Assembly: GCA_021200895.1 (NCBI GenBank)
Contig: JAJQFX010000101.1
Location: forward strand, 4,669 to 10,316
Direction: 5' to 3'
DNA length: 5,648 nt
From: Clostridiales bacterium
Lineage (GTDB): Bacteria > Bacillota > Clostridia > Oscillospirales > Oscillospiraceae
Shown: positions 1-5,648 of the stretch, piece by piece
Layout: each line of letters opens with the position of its first letter
Position numbering within the stretch: the first letter of the stretch is position 1
The notes under the pieces: model-generated
What the model was told of the DNA's origin: nothing
The model's database searches: none
What the model saw: the letters and a program-made list of their open reading frames with translations, nothing else
Translations under genes and position numbers: made by a program

Positions 1-96
1 CCGCCCCCACCCCCTCCCCGGCCGCCCCCCCCCACCCCCCCTCCCGCGCTCCTGCCCTCACTCTTTGGGCCTCGTTGGCCCGCGCGGCCCGTCCAC
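1..96. other. C-rich low-complexity left edge, probable sequence artefact
   Basis: The first 60 bases contain 45 Cs, 7 Gs, 5 Ts and 3 As, with C runs up to nine long. The rqcH frame is open through it but gives almost only prolines, unlike the N-terminal fold of any NFACT protein. Recognisable RqcH sequence begins only at about 97-103 (C-K-L-L-L-S-A-N-P). Reading 71-88 in the neighbouring frame gives L-V-G-P-R-G, closer to what I remember of the family before the LLLSA motif. A lost C near 88-90 would join that frame to the gene. I infer a poor-quality contig end with indels rather than biology. Confidence 0.6.
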
Positions 97-1725
97 TGCA
101 AGCTGCTCCTCAGCGCCAACCCCGCCCATCCCCGCATCCAGCTTACCGAGGTGAATCGGGAGAACCCGGCCAATCCCCCCATGTTCTGTATGCTGCTGCG
201 CAAGCACCTTTCCTCCGCCCGCATCCGGGCCATCGTCCAGCCCCCCATGGAGCGGGTGGTGGACTTAGAGCTGGAGGCCCTGGACGAACTGGGCTACCGG
301 GTCACCCGCCACCTGATTTTGGAGGCCATGGGCCGCCGCTCCAACCTGATTCTGACGGAGGAGGACGGGCGAATCATTGACTGCGTCCGCCGGGTGGATA
401 TGGAGACCAGCGAGACCCACCCCGTCCTTCCCGGCCTGCTGTACCGTCAGCCCCCCGTCCAGCCGGGGAAGGAAAATCCCCTGCTGCTGAGCCGGGAGGA
501 ATTGGAGCAGCGGTTCCTGGCCGCCCCTCCGGAGCAGAAGGTGACGGACTGGCTGCTGGACAGCTTCTTCGGCCTGTCCCCCCTGCTGTGCCGGGAGCTG
601 GTGTGCCAGGGGACGGACAGCATGGACGCCAGGGTGGGGGCCCTGTCCCCCTGTCAGAACGGGGGCTTTCTGGACACCTTCTGGCAGTTCCTGGAGGCCG
701 TCCGTCAGGGCAGGCTGACCCCCTGCGCCCTGTACCAGGGCGGGAAGCCCAAGGACTTCTCCTGCCTGTTCCTGTACCAGTACGGCCTCTCCATGGAGTG
801 CCGGAAGTATGACAGCTTCTCCAAACTGCTGGACGACTTCTACGCCACCCGGGAGCGGCAGGAGCGGGTGCGGGCCAAGGGCCAGACCCTGCTGAAAAGC
901 CTGCAAAATGCCCGGAACCGCACCGCCCGGAAGCTGGAGAATCAGCGGAAGGAACTGGCCGACGCCGAGAACCGGGAGCAGTACCGCATTTCCGGCGATT
1001 TAATCACCGCCAACCTGTACCGGATGGAGAAGGGTGCCAGGGCGCTGACCTGCCAGAACTACTATGACCCGGACTGCGCCGACATCACCATCCCCTTAGA
1101 CCCCCTCCTGACCCCCCAGCAGAACGCCGCCAAGTATTACAAGCGCTACACCAAGGCGAAAACCGCCAGCAAGGTGCTGACGGAGCAAATCGCCAAGGGC
1201 GAGGGGGAGCTGGACTATCTGGACTCCGTGCTGGAGGCGGTGCAGCGGGCCGAGGGGGAGCGGGATTTGACCGAGATACGCCAGGAGCTGGAGGACACCG
1301 GCTACCTCCGCAGGCCCCAGCAGGGGAAAAAGGCCCCCAAGCGGGTGCGCTCCAAGCCCATGGAGTTCCGCTCCTCCACCGGGTTCCGCATCAGCGTAGG
1401 GCGGAACAACACCCAGAACGACGAGCTGACCTGCAAGCAGGCGGGCTTCCGGGACATCTGGCTCCACACCCAGAAGATTCACGGCTCCCACGTCATCATC
1501 TGGACGGAGGGGCGGGAGGTGGACGCCCAGACCCTGACCGAGGCCGCCCAGCTGGCCGCTTACTACTCCCAGGCCAGGGAGGGCAGCAACGTGCCGGTGG
1601 ACTACACCCCCGTCCGCTATGTGAAGAAGCCGGGGGGCGCCCGGCCCGGCATGGTGATTTACACCACCCACAGCACCGCCTACGTCACCCCCGACCCGGC
1701 CCTGGCGGAAAAGCTGAAACGGTGA
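1..1725 (+). CDS. rqcH: RqcH/NFACT-family ribosome quality-control protein (fibronectin-binding protein A family), 5'-partial
   Basis: RqcH (Rqc2/NEMF family) binds stalled 50S-peptidyl-tRNA complexes in the cytoplasm and recruits alanyl-tRNA to add C-terminal Ala tails that mark the nascent chain for proteolysis. About 542 reliable residues (97-1722) remain of a family usually ~570-590 long. In order they show: the end of the NFACT-N core with LLLSANPAHPRI (103-138) and NPPMFCMLLRKHL; an E-R pair at 250-255 where B. subtilis RqcH has Asp97-Arg98; a helix-hairpin-helix stretch (~565-609); a long two-strand coiled coil (~826-1290) enclosing GDLITANLY; and a C-terminal NFACT-R/DUF814 domain (~1369-1716) with GRNNTQND (1399) and DIWLHTQKIHGSHV (1453). 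About 45 N-terminal residues, including the true start, are missing or corrupted. GTG at 151 lies inside conserved sequence and is not the start. Older annotations call this family fibronectin-binding or DUF814 protein. Confidence 0.93.
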   Translation, partial: PPPPPPRPPPPTPPPALLPSLFGPRWPARPVHCKLLLSANPAHPRIQLTEVNRENPANPPMFCMLLRKHLSSARIRAIVQPPMERVVDLELEALDELGYRVTRHLILEAMGRRSNLILTEEDGRIIDCVRRVDMETSETHPVLPGLLYRQPPVQPGKENPLLLSREELEQRFLAAPPEQKVTDWLLDSFFGLSPLLCRELVCQGTDSMDARVGALSPCQNGGFLDTFWQFLEAVRQGRLTPCALYQGGKPKDFSCLFLYQYGLSMECRKYDSFSKLLDDFYATRERQERVRAKGQTLLKSLQNARNRTARKLENQRKELADAENREQYRISGDLITANLYRMEKGARALTCQNYYDPDCADITIPLDPLLTPQQNAAKYYKRYTKAKTASKVLTEQIAKGEGELDYLDSVLEAVQRAEGERDLTEIRQELEDTGYLRRPQQGKKAPKRVRSKPMEFRSSTGFRISVGRNNTQNDELTCKQAGFRDIWLHTQKIHGSHVIIWTEGREVDAQTLTEAAQLAAYYSQAREGSNVPVDYTPVRYVKKPGGARPGMVIYTTHSTAYVTPDPALAEKLKR

Positions 1726-1748
1726 GAGACTGTGCGTTTCCCCTACTT

Positions 1749-1795
1749 CGCCGCCGCCCCGGTTGTGGGCGGCGGCGGTTCTAAAGCCAGTTTTT
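1749..1795 (+). terminator. Intrinsic terminator-like hairpin after rqcH
   Basis: A perfect 11-bp GC stem (1749-1759 with 1767-1777) encloses a 7-nt loop and starts 23 nt past the rqcH stop. The T run (1791-1795) lies 13 nt beyond the stem rather than directly after it, so termination may be imperfect. The hairpin separates rqcH from the heat-shock genes. The T run directly abuts and partly enters the CIRCE operator. Confidence 0.6.
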
Positions 1796-1820
1796 AGCAC
1801 TCTAGATGTCTGTCTGCTAA
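1794..1820 (+). promoter_or_regulatory. CIRCE operator 1 (HrcA binding site) upstream of the first hsp20
   Basis: The left arm TTAGCACTC (1794-1802) matches the CIRCE consensus arm exactly. The spacer is exactly 9 nt (1803-1811), and the right arm GTCTGCTAA (1812-1820) matches GAGTGCTAA at 7 of 9 positions. CIRCE is the inverted repeat bound by the heat-shock repressor HrcA, classically at groESL and dnaK operons, so heat-inducible derepression of the following gene is inferred. It lies 108 nt before the chosen hsp20 start, farther than in the second copy (68 nt). Confidence 0.85.
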
Positions 1821-1854
1821 ATTCTTCACAAAAGTAACACAGTTCGTTCATGAT

Positions 1855-1883
1855 TTGTTCATAATCCAGGGGTATACTATAGA
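1855..1883 (+). promoter_or_regulatory. Candidate sigma-A promoter for the first hsp20
   Basis: TATACT at 1873-1878 matches the -10 consensus at 5 of 6 positions, but no good -35 lies 17 nt upstream. An overlapping alternative is TTGTTC (1855-1860), a 17-nt spacer and TATAGA (1878-1883). A third option nearer CIRCE is TTCACA (1825-1830), 18 nt and CATGAT (1849-1854). The surrounding AT-rich leader fits a promoter region, but the choice among the three is uncertain. Confidence 0.4.
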
Positions 1884-1895
1884 CAAATCAAAGGA

Positions 1896-1912
1896 GAACC
1901 CCTTGAGGGTTC
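1896..1912 (+). promoter_or_regulatory. 5'-UTR hairpin directly before the hsp20 copy 1 ribosome binding site
   Basis: GAACCC (1896-1901) pairs perfectly with GGGTTC (1907-1912) around the loop CTTGA, ending one base before the ribosome binding site. The second hsp20 has a hairpin at the same place with nearly the same loop but a different stem, so the fold rather than the sequence is kept. It may affect mRNA stability or translation initiation; the role is not known. Confidence 0.5.
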
Positions 1913-1920
1913 GGAAAGGA
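1913..1920 (+). promoter_or_regulatory. Ribosome binding site of hsp20 copy 1 (decides the start)
   Basis: GGAAAGGA ends 8 nt before the ATG at 1929. The upstream in-frame ATG at 1920 overlaps this site and cannot use it. The start at 1929 also lines up with the M-Y start of the second copy, which has AAAGGAAG at a similar distance. Confidence 0.75.
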
Positions 1921-1928
1921 TGTTTATT

Positions 1929-2417
1929 ATGTATACTCTGATTCCCAATCGTCACACGAATCATTTTGACAATATGTTTTACGCCACGGAAAACACCGTC
2001 CTCCCCTTCCGGACGGACTTGCAGGACACCGGCGACAGCTTCGTCCTGACCGCCGAACTGCCCGGCTTTGAGAAGGAGGACATCCACCTGTCGGTCAACG
2101 CAGGTATCCTGACCATCGAGGCCCAGCACAGCACTGACCAGCAGCGGAACCAAAACGGCTGGGTGCTCCAAGAGCGGCACACCGGCTCCTACAGCCGCAC
2201 CTTCGCCCTGAACGACATTCAGGAGGACGCCATCACCGCCTCCTACAAGGACGGCATCCTGACCCTGACGCTGCCCAAGACAAGACCGGCAGCCCCCCCC
2301 AGCGCCGGGAAATCACCATCGGCTAAACCGTCTGTCCCCCTTCCGCCCTCCCTTCGCAGGAGGGCAGGGGGACGACAGCTTGCCCCAGTGTTAGCACTCC
2401 ACAGAATCTATTGCTAA
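1929..2417 (+). CDS. Hsp20/alpha-crystallin small heat-shock protein, copy 1, C-terminal frame slip
   Basis: Small heat-shock proteins are ATP-independent holdases that bind unfolding proteins and hand them to DnaK and ClpB. A short diverged N-terminus (residues 1-25) is followed by an alpha-crystallin domain (~28-117) with LTAELPGFEKEDI, GWVLQERHTGSYSRTF and the GILTLTLPK signature at 109-117. Over 98 aligned residues it matches copy 2 at 82 positions (~84%). After residue 123 the frame departs from copy 2 at a run of eight Cs (2293-2300). As given, the protein gains an unrelated ~40-residue Arg/Pro-rich tail and stops at 2415-2417, inside the second CIRCE site. With one C more or two fewer it would end ...QRREITIG at the TAA 2324-2326, restoring the I-x-I motif that binds neighbouring subunits during assembly. 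Sequencing error, real mutation or switchable tract are all possible. Start chosen by ribosome binding site and by alignment to copy 2. Confidence 0.88.
   Translation: MYTLIPNRHTNHFDNMFYATENTVLPFRTDLQDTGDSFVLTAELPGFEKEDIHLSVNAGILTIEAQHSTDQQRNQNGWVLQERHTGSYSRTFALNDIQEDAITASYKDGILTLTLPKTRPAAPPSAGKSPSAKPSVPLPPSLRRRAGGRQLAPVLALHRIYC
2293..2300 (+). repeat. C8 homopolymer at the frame break in hsp20 copy 1
   Basis: Eight consecutive Cs occupy the place where copy 2 has a mixed GCGCCCCAACG stretch. Copy 2 is two bases shorter in this interval, which accounts for the shift in frame. Such tracts are prone both to replication slippage and to miscounted sequence. Confidence 0.85.
2334..2373 (+). terminator. 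GC-rich hairpin between the two hsp20 genes
   Basis: GTCCCCC (2334-2340) pairs with GGGGGAC (2367-2373), and GCCCTCC (2345-2351) pairs with GGAGGGC (2359-2365). A 4/1 internal loop separates the two helices and a 7-nt loop closes the top. It starts 8 nt after the expected TAA of copy 1 (2324-2326), as a terminator would. No T run follows, so it may instead be a transcript-end or processing hairpin. Its position supports 2326 as the original end of the gene. Confidence 0.45.
2391..2417 (+). promoter_or_regulatory. CIRCE operator 2 (HrcA binding site) upstream of the second hsp20
   Basis: The left arm TTAGCACTC (2391-2399) is a perfect consensus arm. A 9-nt spacer (2400-2408) leads to the right arm TATTGCTAA (2409-2417), 7 of 9 matches. 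The arm-specific mismatches differ from CIRCE 1 while the left arm and spacing are identical, so the element is being kept. HrcA control of the second hsp20, and of clpB by read-through, is inferred. Confidence 0.85.
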
Positions 2418-2452
2418 AAAATTCTCAAGCAAAAATCAAATCATTTGTCAGC

Positions 2453-2467
2453 GCCCCCTTGCGGGGC
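2453..2467 (+). promoter_or_regulatory. 5'-UTR hairpin directly before the hsp20 copy 2 ribosome binding site
   Basis: GCCCC (2453-2457) pairs with GGGGC (2463-2467) around the 5-nt loop CTTGC. Against copy 1, the outer two pairs of the five shared ones have changed on both strands (A-T to G-C and A-T to C-G), and the loop differs by one base. The ribosome binding site begins four bases downstream. Confidence 0.5.
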
Positions 2468-2470
2468 CAG

Positions 2471-2478
2471 AAAGGAAG
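2471..2478 (+). promoter_or_regulatory. Ribosome binding site of hsp20 copy 2
   Basis: AAAGGAAG lies 7 nt before the ATG at 2486. It selects this start over the TTG at 2411, which lies inside the CIRCE right arm and has no binding site. Confidence 0.75.
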
Positions 2479-2485
2479 TATTATA

Positions 2486-2899
2486 ATGTATCGCATGATT
2501 ACTCGCCGTATGAACGACTTTGACCGCCTTTGGAACGCCTTCGACGCTCCGTTTTACACCGATGAAACCAGCGCCATCCCCTTCCGGGCAGACCTACAGG
2601 ACACCGGCGACAGCTTCATCCTCACCGCTGAGCTGCCCGGCTTTGACAAGGAGGACATTCACCTCTCCGTGGACGCAGGCGTCCTGACCGTCGAGGCCCA
2701 GCACAGCGCCAACCAGCAGCAGAACCAAACCGGCTGGGTGCTCCAGGAGCGGCACACCGGCTCCTACAGCCGCACCTTCACCCTGAACGACATTCAGGAG
2801 AACGCCATCACCGCCGCCTACAGGAACGGCATCCTGACCCTGACGCTGCCCAAGGCAAGACCGGCTGCGCCCCAACGCCGGGAAATCAACATCTGCTAA
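2486..2899 (+). CDS. Hsp20/alpha-crystallin small heat-shock protein, copy 2 (intact)
   Basis: A 137-residue cytoplasmic holdase, a typical size for bacterial Hsp20. The N-terminal arm (1-31, MYRMITRRMNDFDRLW...) resembles that of other clostridial Hsp20 proteins and contains a segment, roughly LWNAFDAP, missing from copy 1. The alpha-crystallin domain spans ~34-123 with AELPGFDKEDIHLSV and the GILTLTLPK signature (115-123). The protein ends R-R-E-I-N-I-C, giving the I-x-I motif at 134-136 that docks into a neighbouring subunit. It follows copy 1 as a direct tandem duplicate with its own CIRCE operator and leader hairpin, and precedes clpB by 82 nt, so it probably leads the hsp20-clpB transcript. 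The open frame upstream to 2411 is non-coding leader. Confidence 0.95.
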   Translation: MYRMITRRMNDFDRLWNAFDAPFYTDETSAIPFRADLQDTGDSFILTAELPGFDKEDIHLSVDAGVLTVEAQHSANQQQNQTGWVLQERHTGSYSRTFTLNDIQENAITAAYRNGILTLTLPKARPAAPQRREINIC

Positions 2900-2904
2900 A
2901 CCGT

Positions 2905-2943
2905 GAGGACGCGGAGGGGCCGGTTCCCCTCTGCGTCCTTTCC
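2905..2943 (+). terminator. Terminator or attenuator hairpin between hsp20 copy 2 and clpB
   Basis: A 14-bp stem (2906-2919 with 2926-2939), broken only by one G-U wobble, encloses the 6-nt loop CCGGTT. It is followed by a pyrimidine run TTTCCCTTT (2939-2947). This looks like a rho-independent terminator of moderate strength. Because no promoter is evident in the 40 nt between it and clpB, it may act as a partial terminator that sets the Hsp20:ClpB ratio. Confidence 0.7.
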
Positions 2944-2967
2944 CTTTGCCAAACCTGCTGATGCAGA

Positions 2968-2974
2968 AGAGAGG
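2968..2974 (+). promoter_or_regulatory. Ribosome binding site of clpB
   Basis: AGAGAGG lies 7 nt before the ATG at 2982. It favours this start over the upstream in-frame ATG at 2961; the 2982 start also gives the MAQKNLTQKSQEAL N-terminus usual for ClpB. Confidence 0.7.
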
Positions 2975-2981
2975 TATCATT

Positions 2982-5576
<2,595 letters not shown>

Positions 5577-5609
5577 ACGCAGCCTGAAAAAGCCTATCCG
5601 CGCGGAAAA

Positions 5610-5645
5610 GGCGCGGCGGGCATAAGACCGCCGCGCCCTGTTATA
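5610..5645 (+). terminator. Terminator-like hairpin after clpB
   Basis: A perfect 10-bp stem (5610-5619 with 5628-5637) encloses an 8-nt loop, 33 nt after the clpB stop, followed by the AT-rich CTGTTATAT. An A-rich stretch precedes it. An alternative 6-bp stem (5598-5603 with 5611-5616) would compete for the left arm. The window ends here, so the downstream gene is unknown. Confidence 0.65.
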
Positions 5646-5648
5646 TCC

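Noticed and set aside
1..40. C-rich run as an i-motif/G-quadruplex regulatory element or polyproline domain
   Set aside because: It lies at the window edge where conserved RqcH core should be encoded, and an adjacent-frame reading suggests indels, so artefact is the simpler explanation.
265..1851. Minus-strand open frames opposite rqcH and its downstream region
   Set aside because: They are composition-driven shadows of rqcH with no ribosome binding site or recognisable domain; one also runs through the terminator and CIRCE site.
1878..1895. CtsR operator (tandem GGTCAAA heptamers) near the hsp20 or clpB starts
   Set aside because: GACAAATCAAAGG only loosely resembles half a site and lacks the direct-repeat spacing. 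None is seen before clpB.
1920..1928. ATG at 1920 as the start of hsp20 copy 1
   Set aside because: It overlaps its own putative ribosome binding site. The ATG at 1929 has ideal spacing and matches the M-Y start of copy 2.
1903..1941. 12-codon TTG leader peptide after AAGGAG (1891-1896), overlapping the hsp20 start
   Set aside because: Spacing is acceptable, but the start is weak, it runs through the leader hairpin, and copy 2 has no separate counterpart because the equivalent TTG is in frame with hsp20.
2411..2441. Promoter TTGCTA-N19-TCAAAT for hsp20 copy 2
   Set aside because: Each box matches only 4 of 6 positions and the spacer is too long. A promoter must exist in this AT-rich stretch, but I cannot place it.
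2411..2485. N-terminal extension of hsp20 copy 2 from TTG 2411
   Set aside because: It starts within the CIRCE right arm, has no ribosome binding site, and would encode the operator and hairpin leader. ATG 2486 is well placed.

Overview
The window looks like a piece of a GC-rich genome from the Firmicutes, class Clostridia, plausibly an Oscillospiraceae-type gut bacterium such as the Flavonifractor/Oscillibacter group. Third codon positions are mostly G or C, ribosome binding sites are AAAGGA-like, two operators match the CIRCE site bound by HrcA, and the RqcH and ClpB proteins are of the Gram-positive type. The genus is inferred; only the general type is well supported.

Layout, all genes on the + strand: (1) 1-1725, an RqcH/NFACT-family ribosome quality-control gene whose 5' end is missing. 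The first ~60-90 bases are an anomalous C-rich run that is probably low-quality sequence at a contig end. (2) 1726-1928, a hairpin terminator, then a CIRCE operator, a candidate promoter and a 5'-UTR hairpin. (3) 1929-2417, a first Hsp20 small heat-shock protein gene that reads through its expected stop because of a frame slip in a run of eight Cs; the expected end is 2326. (4) 2327-2485, a GC-rich hairpin, a second CIRCE operator and a second 5'-UTR hairpin. (5) 2486-2899, an intact tandem Hsp20 paralogue. (6) A strong terminator-like hairpin at 2905-2943. (7) 2982-5576, a complete clpB disaggregase gene. (8) A terminal hairpin at 5610-5645.

Functionally this is a protein-quality-control block. 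Small heat-shock proteins hold unfolding proteins, and ClpB, working with the DnaK system encoded elsewhere, pulls them out of aggregates. RqcH tags nascent chains stuck on split ribosomes with alanine. The two Hsp20 genes each carry a CIRCE-like operator with one perfect 9-nt arm and a 9-nt spacer, so HrcA repression lifted on heat shock is the likely control. clpB has only a 42-nt leader behind a terminator-like hairpin, which suggests expression by partial read-through from the second hsp20 promoter. The genes belong to known families. The least ordinary signals are regulatory: paired CIRCE sites, a 5'-UTR hairpin kept in both hsp20 copies with compensatory base changes, the C8 frame slip that removes the I-x-I motif of the first Hsp20, and the terminator inside the hsp20-clpB unit. 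I see no clear new multi-gene system, CRISPR array, RNA gene or mobile element.
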